64,000 bases of DNA from Nonomuraea sediminis (GCF_018531495.1 NZ_JAHDTI010000010.1:496001-560000), one strand, 5' to 3'; counted from the stretch's first letter, positions 33,722-42,599 are shown. Notes: a model not told the origin generated them from the letters alone. Translations and numbers: made by a program.

Positions 33722-34560
33722 CGCTCCCCCTGCAGGGCGTCGCCGACCAGGTGGAAGGAGAGCACCGTCACCAGCAGCAGCACCCCGGGGATCAGGAAGT
33801 AGACCGGGTCGGCGGCGTACCACGGCACCGCGGAGGCGATCATCTGCCCCCACGAGGGGGTCGGCGGCCGCACCCCCACGCCCAGGAACGACAGCCCGGC
33901 CTCCGTCGCGATGTAGCCGGGGATCGACAGCGTGGCCACGACCAGCACCGGGCCGGTCAGGTTGGGCAGGATCTCGCGGAACAGGATCGCGCCTCGCGGC
34001 GCCCCCAGCACCCTGGCCGCCTCCACGAACTCGCGCCCGGCCAGCGCCATCGCCTGCCCCCTGACGATCCTGCCGATGTACGGCCAGCCGAACAGCCCGA
34101 GCACCCCGACGAGGATCAGCTCCCGGTCGCCGTCCGGGGACACGGACATGACGGCGATCATGAAGATCAGGCTGGGGAACGACATGAGCAGGTCCATCAG
34201 CCGGCCCACCACCATGTCGGCCCACCCGCCCAGGTACCCGGCCGCCAGCCCGAGCGCGGTGCCGACGGCCGTGGACACGACGGTGGCCGCCAGCGAGATC
34301 AGCAACGAGACCTGCGCGCCCCACACGACCCTGGCCAGCACGTCCCGCCCGCTGCCCGGCTCGACACCCAGCAGGTGCTCGGGCCCGATCCCGCCCCAGC
34401 CGCCCTTGGGCAGCCCGCCCAGGGCCGGGTCGATCGCCTCGGGATGGAACTCGGTCGGCGACTGGCCGGTGGCCGCCGTGACGATCGGGGCCGCGGCGGC
34501 CGCCAGGACCAGCAGGCCGATGACGGCCGCTCCCGCGAGCGCGGCGCCTTTCAGCCTCAT
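33718..34560 (-). CDS. Peptide ABC importer permease (DppC-like)
   Basis: A 280-residue DppC/OppC-type permease. The first span follows MRLKG, an external segment ends at GVEPGSGRDVLARVVWGAQVSL (family hallmark), and the EAA loop is EFVEAARVLGAPRGAILFREILPN. It is translationally linked to the binding protein upstream and the second permease downstream (both ATGA). Confidence 0.93.
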   Translation of the reverse strand: MRLKGAALAGAAVIGLLVLAAAAAPIVTAATGQSPTEFHPEAIDPALGGLPKGGWGGIGPEHLLGVEPGSGRDVLARVVWGAQVSLLISLAATVVSTAVGTALGLAAGYLGGWADMVVGRLMDLLMSFPSLIFMIAVMSVSPDGDRELILVGVLGLFGWPYIGRIVRGQAMALAGREFVEAARVLGAPRGAILFREILPNLTGPVLVVATLSIPGYIATEAGLSFLGVGVRPPTPSWGQMIASAVPWYAADPVYFLIPGVLLLVTVLSFHLVGDALQGER

Positions 34561-36206
34561 GCGGCGCCCTTGAGCCCGACCGTCGCGAGATCCACCCGGC
34601 CGACGAAGGCGACGTGGCCGTAGGCGCCGGTCACGTTGGGGCCGATCAGGAAGGCGGACCTGTCCCACAGGAACGGCACGATCGGGGCGTCCTTCATGAT
34701 GCGGGAAGCCAGTTCGCCGTAGGCCGTGGCCGCTTCGGCGGGGTCGGTCATCGCGGCGATCTCGTCGAAGCGCCGGTCGACTTCCTTGACCGAGTACCGG
34801 GAGCGGTTCTGGTTGCCCTGTTTGACGATGGCGCGGCCGTCCAGGATGTTCGGCAGGAACGTCGACGGGCCTGTCCAGTCCGGGGTCCAGCCGTCGATGA
34901 CCAGGTCGTGCTCCTGTGACAGGGTGCCCACCGTGCTCCAGTAGGCCGACGAGCTGATCTCGTTGACCTTGACGCGGATCCCCGCCCTGCCCAGGGCGGC
35001 CTGGACGGCCTCGGCCTGGGCCTTGCCGCCGGGGGTGGCGGGCGCGTCCAGGGTGAGGTCGATCCCGGCCGCGTGCCCGGACTCGGCCAGCAGCGCCTTG
35101 GCCCTGTTCACGTCCTGGGGGTAGGGGTCCTCCTGGGTGTGCCCGGGGATCGACGGCGGCAGGATCGTGGTGGCCAGGTCTCCCGCTATCGGACCTCCTC
35201 GGGTGGTCCTGAGCGCCTCCTTGTCCAGGGCGTAGGCGACGGCCTGCCGTACGCGGACGTCGTCGAGGGGCTTGCGGGCCGTGTTGAGCGCGAGGAAGCG
35301 GGTGTTGGTCGACTGGCCGAGCACCAGACGCTCCTTCAGCCGCGGGTCGGTCTGGACCTGGGCCACCGAGGCGGCGGTGATGGGCTCGAACTGGACAGCG
35401 TCGGCGTCCTCGCCCTGCGCGGCGATCATCCGCTGGTCCACCACGGCGGGGTCGAGGTTGAGATCGATGATCACCCGATCGGGCCGCGCGGTGCGCACCG
35501 GGTCGGTGGTCCTGTCCCAGTGGGGGTTGCGGACCAGCTCGATCCGCTTCTTGGGCTCGAACGAGGCGATCTTGTAGGGGCCGGAGGAGAAGGGCCGGTT
35601 GTCGTAGGCGACCCCGGCCTCCTTGTCCTTCGGCACCGGCGAGAACAGCGGCAGCGACACCGCCGAGCCGAAGTCGGCCACCGGCCGCACCAGATGGAAG
35701 ACGATCGTCGCGTCATCGGGCGTCTCGATCGAGGCCAGCTCGTCACCCTGGAGCGGCCCCTTGTACGTCGACCCGCCCTTCAGCCAGGTCCGCGCGTACG
35801 GCGGGCCCTCGGGCAGCTCGGGGGCGAAGGAGCGCTCGACGCCGTACTTGACGTCCTTGCTGGTGATCGGGCGGCCGTCCTCGTACTTGACGCCGGGCTT
35901 GAGGTGGAAGGTCCAGGTCCTCGCGCCGTCGGACGGGGTGCCGAGGTCGGTGGCGAGGTCGGGCACGATCGTGCCGCCCGCGGCGCCGGGCGCGGCGGCG
36001 TTGGTGGTGAGCGTGCGGTAGATCAGGCGGGCCACGTCGATCGTCGAGGTGACGTAGTTGCGCGCCGGATCGAGATGCTCCAGGTCCAGCGGCGACAGCA
36101 CGTGGAGCGTGCCGCCGCCCTTCTGCTGGACCCCGGAAGTGCTCTGCCCGCAGGCGCTCGTGACGGCGGTCATGACGGCGAGCGCGAGAAGGACACGTCT
36201 CCTCAT
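34557..36206 (-). CDS. Peptide-binding lipoprotein (SBP family 5)
   Basis: A 549-residue extracytoplasmic solute-binding protein. The lipobox is TSAC with C19 as the lipidated residue, after basic MRRR and a hydrophobic core. Family 5 features such as DLATDLGTPSDGARTWTFHLKPGVKYEDGRPITSKDV are clear. It is the first gene of the long minus-strand run, and AGGAGG lies 4 nt before its ATG. It would capture di- or oligopeptides, here perhaps proline- and hydroxyproline-rich ones (inference from neighbours). Confidence 0.94.
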   Translation of the reverse strand: MRRRVLLALAVMTAVTSACGQSTSGVQQKGGGTLHVLSPLDLEHLDPARNYVTSTIDVARLIYRTLTTNAAAPGAAGGTIVPDLATDLGTPSDGARTWTFHLKPGVKYEDGRPITSKDVKYGVERSFAPELPEGPPYARTWLKGGSTYKGPLQGDELASIETPDDATIVFHLVRPVADFGSAVSLPLFSPVPKDKEAGVAYDNRPFSSGPYKIASFEPKKRIELVRNPHWDRTTDPVRTARPDRVIIDLNLDPAVVDQRMIAAQGEDADAVQFEPITAASVAQVQTDPRLKERLVLGQSTNTRFLALNTARKPLDDVRVRQAVAYALDKEALRTTRGGPIAGDLATTILPPSIPGHTQEDPYPQDVNRAKALLAESGHAAGIDLTLDAPATPGGKAQAEAVQAALGRAGIRVKVNEISSSAYWSTVGTLSQEHDLVIDGWTPDWTGPSTFLPNILDGRAIVKQGNQNRSRYSVKEVDRRFDEIAAMTDPAEAATAYGELASRIMKDAPIVPFLWDRSAFLIGPNVTGAYGHVAFVGRVDLATVGLKGAA

Positions 36207-36216
36207 CACCCCTCCT

Positions 36217-36232
36217 ATGTGAAATGGCACAT
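36217..36232. promoter_or_regulatory. Inverted repeat ATGTG-N6-CACAT at peptide operon start
   Basis: The repeat lies 11-26 bp upstream of the binding-protein start, so protein binding here would block transcription or translation initiation. GTTATGG at 36236-36242, next to it, equals the half-site of the LysR box at 36288-36306. Confidence 0.4.
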
Positions 36233-36287
36233 GTTGTTATGGCGGCATCCTGAACTCCCGGTTAACTGTCGGACAGCTCCCGAAAAC

Positions 36288-36306
36288 CCATAACATCGGG
36301 TTATGG
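36288..36306. promoter_or_regulatory. LysR box overlapping lysR start codon
   Basis: CCATAAC-ATCGG-GTTATGG is a perfect 7-5-7 inverted repeat containing TAACATCGGGTTA, a textbook T-N11-A LysR motif. The ATG of the LysR gene (36303-36305) lies inside the right arm. Binding would block its own start, so autorepression is expected. Confidence 0.6.
36291..36296 (+). promoter_or_regulatory. Putative -10 of leaderless lysR
   Basis: TAACAT is followed by 6 nt and the ATG at 36303. There is no Shine-Dalgarno. The hexamer lies inside the LysR box. Confidence 0.45.
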
Positions 36307-37229
36307 AGCTGGAGGTCCGCCACCTGCGCGTGATCTGCGCGGTGGCCGAGAGCGGCAGCCTCACCAAGGCCGCCAAGTCGCTGCGGCTGTCGCAGCCGGC
36401 GCTCACCGCCCAGCTGCGCAGGATCGAGTCGATGCTCGGCGGGGTGCTCTTCGACCGGACCGTGCACGGGGTGCGGCCCACCGCCTTCGGCGAGCTCGTG
36501 CTGGCCAGGGCCCGGTCGGTGCTGCCCGCCATCGACGACCTGGCACTGGGCCTGCGGGCGCTTGACCGGCCGCAGCGGCTGCGGATCGGTTCGGTCAACG
36601 CGCCGCTGCTGCCCGGGCTGGTGTCGGCGCTGCGCGGCGAGCGTTCGGGCACGACCGTCAGCACGGTCACCCGCGGGGCCTCCACCCGGCTGGTCGAGCT
36701 GGTCGAGGCCGCCCATCTGGACCTGGCCGTGGTCGGCGACTGCCCGGGGTTCGAGCTGGCCACCCGCCCCGGCGTGGTGCTGCATCCGGTGGTGACCGAG
36801 CCGACGTTCGCGATGATGGCCGCCGACCATCCGCTGGCCGCCAAGGCGGAGGTCACGTTGCGGGAGCTGGCCGGCGAGAGCTGGGTCGCGCCGCCGCCCG
36901 ACGACGATCGCGTGCGGGAGTACTGGTCGACCGTCTTCCACGCCGCCGGGCTCAGGTTCCACGTGCTGCACGAGGTGGAGGGGCAGGTGCAGACCGACCT
37001 GGTGCTCGCGGGGCAGGGCATCAGCCTGTGCCAGGCGACCTTCCGCCAGCTGCCAGGGCTGGCGATCCGGCCGATCGCCGGCAACCCGCTGTGGTACCGC
37101 CACCTGCTGGCCTGGCACCGCGACGGGCCGCTGGCCGCCCGGTCCGAGGAGGTCGCCGAGGCGGCCGGTCGTGCCTATCAGACCGTGACGACCCGCAACG
37201 AGGTGTATCCGGCCTGGCTCGCGGGCTGA
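36303..37229 (+). CDS. LysR-family regulator divergent from peptide operon
   Basis: A 308-residue LTTR. The N-terminal HTH starts at MELEVRHLRVICAVAESGSLTKAAKSLRLSQPALTAQLRR and the rest is the periplasmic-binding-like effector domain. It is transcribed divergently from the peptide transporter operon with about 96 bp between start codons. A LysR box at its own start and a further half-site near the transporter start suggest it controls both. The effector is unknown; a peptide-derived amino acid is likely. Confidence 0.93.
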   Translation: MELEVRHLRVICAVAESGSLTKAAKSLRLSQPALTAQLRRIESMLGGVLFDRTVHGVRPTAFGELVLARARSVLPAIDDLALGLRALDRPQRLRIGSVNAPLLPGLVSALRGERSGTTVSTVTRGASTRLVELVEAAHLDLAVVGDCPGFELATRPGVVLHPVVTEPTFAMMAADHPLAAKAEVTLRELAGESWVAPPPDDDRVREYWSTVFHAAGLRFHVLHEVEGQVQTDLVLAGQGISLCQATFRQLPGLAIRPIAGNPLWYRHLLAWHRDGPLAARSEEVAEAAGRAYQTVTTRNEVYPAWLAG

Positions 37230-37254
37230 TGGCAGGACCGCCCATACCGCCCCC

Positions 37255-37260
37255 TACCAT
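37255..37260 (+). promoter_or_regulatory. Putative -10 of leaderless ctaA
   Basis: TACCAT followed by 7 nt and the GTG at 37268. This supports the GTG over the upstream ATG at 37229. Confidence 0.45.
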
Positions 37261-37267
37261 CGATGAC

Positions 37268-38233
37268 GTGAAGCTTTCGAAGGACCACCTCCTGTCGTTC
37301 TGGACTCCCACGCCGGAGTCCATGCGGGGATGGGCGCTGGCGTCCGTGGTGGTCAACGCGGGCATCACGGTGACCGGCGCGGCCGTGCGCGTCACCGGCT
37401 CGGGCCTGGGCTGCCCGACCTGGCCCAGGTGCACGCCTGACAGCTTCGTGCCCATCGCGCATCCCGAGACGGAGATGTCGACGATGCTGGTCGAGTTCGG
37501 CAACCGGCTGCTGACGTTCCTGGTGCTGGCCGTCGGCCTCGCCTGCGTCATCGCCGCGATACGGCTGGCGCCGCGCAGGAAGGCGCTGGTACGGCTGGCG
37601 CTGCTGCAGCCCGCGGGCATCGTGGCGCAGGCGCTGTGGGGCGGGCTCGTGGTGCGCAGCCTGCTCAACCCGATCACGGTGAGCGTCCACTTCCTGATCT
37701 CGATCGGGCTCATCGCCGCCTGCTGGATGCTCTACGCCCGCGCGGGCGAGGCCGACGGGCCGGCCAGGCGCACCGTGCACCGCGACATCCGCAGGCTCGG
37801 CCACGTCCTGCTGCTCGCGGTGATGGCGCTGCTCGTGGTCGGGGTCGTGGTGACGGGCACGGGCCCGCACTCGGGCGACGCGCTGGCCTCGCGCTTCCCC
37901 TTCGACATCGAGGCCGTGGCGCGCCTGCACGCCGACCTGGTCTACGTCGTGGTCGGGATGACCTTCGCGGTGCTGTTCTCGCTGCACGTCAGCAACTCGA
38001 CCAGGATCGCGCGGCGGGCGGCGCTCGGCCTGCTGGTGGTCGAGCTCGCGCAGGGCGTCATCGGCTACACCCAGTACTTCCTGGCCGTGCCGGCCTTCCT
38101 GGTGGGGGTGCACGTCCTGGGCTCGACGCTGGTGTGGATCGGGGCGCTGCGGCTCGTCACGTCGCTGCGGACGCGGGGCCCGGTGGACGAGGCTCCAGCC
38201 CCCTCCCCCAGCGCGGCTACCGCCGCCGTCTGA
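37268..38233 (+). CDS. ctaA: Heme A synthase (COX15/CtaA family)
   Basis: A 321-residue membrane enzyme with eight predicted spans that oxidises heme O to heme A for cytochrome aa3 oxidase. The paired cysteines of the first loop are in GLGCPTWPRC, and histidines occur in SVHFLIS, ARLHADLV and GVHVLGST. The ExxHR motif reads EFGNR, with Asn in place of His, as I recall for other actinobacterial CtaA. The GTG start is preferred for leaderless spacing; an ATG at 37229 overlapping the lysR stop would add 13 residues. It belongs to the conserved ctaA-ctaB-tkt backbone. Confidence 0.92.
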   Translation: MKLSKDHLLSFWTPTPESMRGWALASVVVNAGITVTGAAVRVTGSGLGCPTWPRCTPDSFVPIAHPETEMSTMLVEFGNRLLTFLVLAVGLACVIAAIRLAPRRKALVRLALLQPAGIVAQALWGGLVVRSLLNPITVSVHFLISIGLIAACWMLYARAGEADGPARRTVHRDIRRLGHVLLLAVMALLVVGVVVTGTGPHSGDALASRFPFDIEAVARLHADLVYVVVGMTFAVLFSLHVSNSTRIARRAALGLLVVELAQGVIGYTQYFLAVPAFLVGVHVLGSTLVWIGALRLVTSLRTRGPVDEAPAPSPSAATAAV

Positions 38234-38294
38234 GCCTTTGTGCCAGGGTATGTGGTGATAGGTCCGCCACTCCCCCACCGGTGCGAGGTGCCGT

Positions 38295-39014
38295 TTGCCT
38301 GGATTTATCGGCCGATTGGCGAAGCTGCTGGGGAATGTCCGCCACTCTCGTAAGGCGCAGCGGCGTGCCTACCAGGCGCTCGTGCTGGTCAGCGTGCTCA
38401 CGCTGGCGCCGACGACCTGGGCCGTGCTCTACAGCGCGGGCCATCGGGAGGTGGCCGACACCGACGGGTGGCTGCGGCAGGTGCCCGACCTGGGGACGGC
38501 GCTGGTGCTCGGCGCCCGGGTGAACGGCGAGGAGCCGACCCCGATGCTGGCACGCAGGCTCGACATCGCCGCCGAGCTCTACCGGGCGGGCAAGGTCAAG
38601 GCCCTGCTGCTGTCGGGCGACAACAGCCGGGTCGGCTACGACGAGCCGACCACGATGCGCGACTACCTGACCGCCAGGGGCATCCCGGCGAGCGCGATGG
38701 TGCTCGACTACGCGGGATTCGACACCTGGGACTCGTGCGTGCGGGCGCGCAAGGTGTTCGGCGCGCAGCGGCTGACCGTGGTGACGCAGCTGTTCCACCT
38801 GCCCCGGGCGGTGGCGCTGTGCCGGGCGGCAGGCCTGGAGACGTACGGGGTGGGCGACGACTCGGCCAAGCAGTGGCCCGCGCCGACCTACAGCTACGCC
38901 GTGCGCGAGCTGTTCGCCACGGGCAAGGCCGTGGCCGACGCGCTGGTGTTCAAGTCCGATCCGGTCTTCCCCGGCCCTCCCGAGACGTCGCTGCGCCGCG
39001 TGCTCGCAGGTTGA
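38295..39014 (+). CDS. SanA/YdcF-like DUF218 membrane protein
   Basis: A 239-residue protein with one N-terminal membrane span (about residues 26-46) and a DUF218 domain with ALVLGARVNGEEPTPMLARRL, LLLSGDNSRVGYDEPTTM and VTQLFHLPRAVALC. SanA of E. coli affects envelope permeability to vancomycin; the biochemical role is unknown. The TTG start has GAGG 6 nt upstream. The orientation continues from ctaA. Confidence 0.9.
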   Translation: MPGFIGRLAKLLGNVRHSRKAQRRAYQALVLVSVLTLAPTTWAVLYSAGHREVADTDGWLRQVPDLGTALVLGARVNGEEPTPMLARRLDIAAELYRAGKVKALLLSGDNSRVGYDEPTTMRDYLTARGIPASAMVLDYAGFDTWDSCVRARKVFGAQRLTVVTQLFHLPRAVALCRAAGLETYGVGDDSAKQWPAPTYSYAVRELFATGKAVADALVFKSDPVFPGPPETSLRRVLAG

Positions 39015-39027
39015 AACACCAAAAGAT

Positions 39028-39040
39028 GCCGATCTTCGGC
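39028..39040 (+). terminator. Short hairpin after sanA-like gene
   Basis: GCCGA-TCT-TCGGC followed by GGCGTTTCT, 14 bp after the stop. It is weak. Confidence 0.3.
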
Positions 39041-39218
39041 GGCGTTTCTGGCAATTCCGCGACCTATCACGATCTTTGATCACTGGTTACATTCCAGGTC
39101 GGCCCGCGCAGCTCGTCATCCCGGGGGGGTCCGGGTTCTCCGCCGAACCTGTGCGGTGCGATGTTGACAGGAAGCCTCCGGCGCGTGGCGAGCGCAGCCT
39201 CGACGAGGAGGTTCGTTC

Positions 39219-42200
39219 GTGTTATCCAGTTCCGGCTTAACCCGTGCGTTAAGGCTGGCATCGGTGACGGTCACCCTAGGGGTCGTCGTCGCCATGGTCC
39301 CGGCCTCGGCGCACGCCACCCCGCCCCCATCACCCTCGAAATGGAAGGCCACCGCCATCACCGGCGGCCAGCTCACCGACGGGGCCAAGTCCGATACGGG
39401 CAAGCTCGCCAAGAGCGACCAGTCGCTGCTGAAGTCCACCTCGGCCGCGCCGGTCACGGTCATGGTCAAGCTCGACTACGACTCGCTCGCCGCCTACCGC
39501 GGCGGCCTCCCCGGCCTGCCTGGCACCAGCCCCGCCGTCACCGGCAAGTCCCTGGACATCAAGAGCGCCGACGCCAAGAAGTACGACAAGCACATCGAGG
39601 ACGTGGAGAACGCCTTCCTCGGCGAGCTGGCCAAGAAGGTGCCAGGAGCCGTGGTCGGCCAGCGCGTCAGGACCGTCTACGGCGGCATCGCGCTCAAGAT
39701 CCCCGCCGACAAGGCGGCCGACGTCCTGAAGCTGCCCGGCGCGGTGGCCATCCAGGAGGACAAGCCGCAGCAGCTGCTCACCGACTCCAGCCCCAGCTTC
39801 ATCGGCGCCGACGCCATCTACAGCCAGCTCGGCGGCAGCGGCTCCTCGGGCAAGGGCGTGATCGTCGGCGACCTGGACTCCGGCGCCTGGCCCGAGCACC
39901 CCTCCTTCGCCGCCAACCCGTCGCTGCCCGCGCCCGCGCCCACCAAGGACGGCACGCCGCGGGTCTGCAACTTCGGCGACAACCCGCTGACCCCGGCCAA
40001 CGACCCGTTCGCGTGCAACAACAAGCTGATCGGCGGGCGGCCGTTCCTGGACACCTACAACGCCGTCATCGGCGGCGAGGTCTACCCGGACAGCGCCCGC
40101 GACTCCAACGGGCACGGCACGCACACCGCCACCACCGCCGCCGGCGGCCCGGTGGCCGACGCGAACCCGCTGGGCATCAGCCGCGGCCCCATCCACGGCA
40201 TCGCCCCGGCCGCCGAGGTCTCGGTCTACAAGGTCTGCGGCGCGCAGGGCTGCTTCCCCTCCGACTCGGCGCAGGCCGTCGGGCGGGCCATCCTGGACGG
40301 CGTCCGCGTCATCAACTTCTCCATCTCCGGCGGCAGCGACCCGTTCAGCGACCCGGTCGAGCTGGCCTTCCTGGACGCCTACGCCGCGGGCGTGCTGGTG
40401 TCCGCGTCGGCGGGCAACTCCGGGCCCGGCGCGAACACCACCGACCACCGCAGCCCGTGGGTGACCACGGTGGCGGCCTCGACGCAGTCCAGGACCTTCC
40501 AGTCGACCATCACGCTGAAGGGTTCCGGCGGCGCCACAGCCACGATCAAGGGTGCCTCGATCACCGCCGGGCTCAGCTCTCCGCTGCCGGTGGTGCTTGC
40601 CTCGGCGCCGCCGTACAACAACGCGCTGTGTACCGTCCCGGCTCCCCCCGGGCTGTTCGTCGGGAAGATCGTCGCCTGTGAGCGCGGCCCCAACCGGGCG
40701 CTGAAGGGCTTCAACGTCAGGCAGGGCGGCGCCGCGGGGATGATCCTGTACAACAGCTTCCCGTTCGACGTGTTCACCGACGCGCACTGGATCCCGTCGG
40801 TGCACATCGACAAGCCGGAGGCCGACACCCTGCTCAGCTTCCTGTCCGCCAATCCCGGCGCGACCGCGTCGTTCACCCAGGGGACGAAGGCCACCTGGCA
40901 GGGCGACGTGATGACGTACTTCTCCTCGCGTGGCCCCGGCGGTGACTTCCTCAAGCCGGACGTGACCGCGCCCGGTCTGCACATCCTGGCCGGCCAGACG
41001 CCGACGCCCGAGTCCGCGGCCGAGGGCCCGCCCGGCAACCTCTACCAGGTGATCGCCGGCACCTCGATGTCGGCGCCGCACGTGACGGGTTCCGCGGCGC
41101 TGCTGTTCGCGCTGCACCCGGACTGGACTCCCGGCCAGGTCAAGTCGGCCCTGGAGACCACCGCCACGACCGCGGTCACCAAGCCCGACCGCAGCACGCC
41201 GTCGGACCCGTTCGACCGCGGCGGCGGCCGGATCGACCTGACCAAGGCCGGTGACCCCGGGCTGACCCTGGACGAGACGGCGGCCAACTTCGCCGCCTCG
41301 GCGGCCGATCCGCTCAACAGGATCGACCTCAACCTGCCGTCGGTGAACGCGCCGATCATGCCGGGCGTCATCACCGCCAAGCGCACGGTCACCAACGTGA
41401 CGAACAAGACGCTCACGTTCACCGCGACCGGCAAGACCGTCAGCGGCGCCAACATCACGGTGCTGCCGCCGGCGTTCAGCCTCAAGCCCGGCAAGAGCGC
41501 CAAGCTGACCGTGGTCATCACCGCGCCGGACCTGGCCAACGGGCAGTACTTCGGCCAGGTGGACCTCAAGCAGGTAGGCGGCTCCAGGGCGCTCCACCTG
41601 CCGGTGGCGTTCTTCCGCCAGCAGGGCGCGGTGCCGGTGGACCAGACCTGCGCCCCGGCCACGATCCCGCGCGGCACGGGCGAGTCGACCTGTACGGTCA
41701 CCGTCCGCAACAACACCTTCAAGGACACCGAGGTGACCGCGCTCAGCACGCTCGACTCGCGGCTGCGGCTCAACAGCGTGACCGGAGCGACCCAGATCGG
41801 CAGCCAGGTCGCCACCGCCAAGGCGACGCTGACGGCCAAGCAGCCGGACAAGCCGGTCATCTCCCCCGGCGCCGGCCCGGCGGGCTACCTGCCGCTGGAC
41901 GCGTTCGGGATCACCCCGCAGCCGATCGGTGACGAGCAGGCGCTGAACTTCACGGTGCCCGCCTACACCTTCGCGGGCAAGACCTACACCCGCCTCGGCG
42001 TCGTGTCCGACGGCTACACCGTCGCGGGCGGCACCAACGGCGCGGACGACATCGCGTCCACGCCGCAGACGCTGCCCGATCCGGCCAGGCCCAACGCGGT
42101 GCTCGCGCCGTACTGGACCGACCTGGACGGCACCGGCGCTCCCGGCATCTACATCGCGAACCTGACCGACGGCGTCAGCAGCTGGATCGTCGTCGAGTGG

Positions 42201-42557
42201 CGGCTGAACATCTTCGGCAGCACGGCGCAGAAGGTGTTCCAGCAGTGGATCGGGATCAACGGAGCGGAGGACATCAGCTACGCCTACGACCCGGGCAACC
42301 TGCCCGGCAGCCCGCCCGCGGGCTTCGGCCTGACCGTCGGCGCGGAGAACGACGAGGGCACGGGCGGCAGCCAGATCACCGGCCCGCCCACGCAGGACCT
42401 GGTCGTCCACAGCACGCCGGGCGCCCCCGGCGGCATCCTGACCTACACGATGAAGGTCAAGGGCGTCAGCACCGGGGTCGGCAGCGTGACCACGGCCACC
42501 TCGACCGACGAGGTCAAGGGCATCACCGTGGAGGTCGACAAGATCACCGTTCAGTGA
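39219..42557 (+). CDS. Large secreted subtilisin-like serine protease (S8)
   Basis: A 1112-residue subtilase. It has a signal peptide (residues 1-33, cleavage near AHA), an I9-type propeptide (about 75-182), and a catalytic domain with D220 (GDLDSG), H299 (NGHGTH), N400 (SAGNSG) and S616 (GTSMSAPH). A PA domain is inserted at about 460-545, and long beta-rich C-terminal domains (about 690-1112) follow. The architecture resembles the cucumisin/C5a-peptidase-like branch. GAGGAGG precedes the GTG. Leucine codons 2, 7 and 11 are all TTA, extremely rare in such a genome, suggesting developmental or translational control. It probably degrades extracellular protein. Confidence 0.93.
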   Translation: MLSSSGLTRALRLASVTVTLGVVVAMVPASAHATPPPSPSKWKATAITGGQLTDGAKSDTGKLAKSDQSLLKSTSAAPVTVMVKLDYDSLAAYRGGLPGLPGTSPAVTGKSLDIKSADAKKYDKHIEDVENAFLGELAKKVPGAVVGQRVRTVYGGIALKIPADKAADVLKLPGAVAIQEDKPQQLLTDSSPSFIGADAIYSQLGGSGSSGKGVIVGDLDSGAWPEHPSFAANPSLPAPAPTKDGTPRVCNFGDNPLTPANDPFACNNKLIGGRPFLDTYNAVIGGEVYPDSARDSNGHGTHTATTAAGGPVADANPLGISRGPIHGIAPAAEVSVYKVCGAQGCFPSDSAQAVGRAILDGVRVINFSISGGSDPFSDPVELAFLDAYAAGVLVSASAGNSGPGANTTDHRSPWVTTVAASTQSRTFQSTITLKGSGGATATIKGASITAGLSSPLPVVLASAPPYNNALCTVPAPPGLFVGKIVACERGPNRALKGFNVRQGGAAGMILYNSFPFDVFTDAHWIPSVHIDKPEADTLLSFLSANPGATASFTQGTKATWQGDVMTYFSSRGPGGDFLKPDVTAPGLHILAGQTPTPESAAEGPPGNLYQVIAGTSMSAPHVTGSAALLFALHPDWTPGQVKSALETTATTAVTKPDRSTPSDPFDRGGGRIDLTKAGDPGLTLDETAANFAASAADPLNRIDLNLPSVNAPIMPGVITAKRTVTNVTNKTLTFTATGKTVSGANITVLPPAFSLKPGKSAKLTVVITAPDLANGQYFGQVDLKQVGGSRALHLPVAFFRQQGAVPVDQTCAPATIPRGTGESTCTVTVRNNTFKDTEVTALSTLDSRLRLNSVTGATQIGSQVATAKATLTAKQPDKPVISPGAGPAGYLPLDAFGITPQPIGDEQALNFTVPAYTFAGKTYTRLGVVSDGYTVAGGTNGADDIASTPQTLPDPARPNAVLAPYWTDLDGTGAPGIYIANLTDGVSSWIVVEWRLNIFGSTAQKVFQQWIGINGAEDISYAYDPGNLPGSPPAGFGLTVGAENDEGTGGSQITGPPTQDLVVHSTPGAPGGILTYTMKVKGVSTGVGSVTTATSTDEVKGITVEVDKITVQ

Positions 42558-42566
42558 GTCACTGAC

Positions 42567-42599
42567 TGAGCCGCGGACGGCCCGTCCGTCCGCGGCTCA
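42567..42599. terminator. Perfect 14-bp bidirectional terminator hairpin
   Basis: TGAGCCGCGGACGG-CCCGT-CCGTCCGCGGCTCA pairs perfectly. It lies between the convergent subtilase and PrsW-like genes and includes the stop codon of the latter. Confidence 0.7.

Noticed and set aside
35073..36293. Plus-strand frame opposite the peptide-binding lipoprotein
   Set aside because: Opposite a clear family 5 binding protein with lipobox; no domain in this frame.
37229..37267. ATG at 37229 as start of heme A synthase
   Set aside because: It has no ribosome site of its own; TACCAT 7 nt before the GTG at 37268 and the family N-terminus favour the later start.
39330..42410. A 1026-codon open frame antisense to the subtilase
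   Set aside because: The plus-strand frame has full catalytic motifs and a signal peptide. The antisense translation is low-complexity Arg/Val/Gly/Asp, as expected from third-position GC bias.
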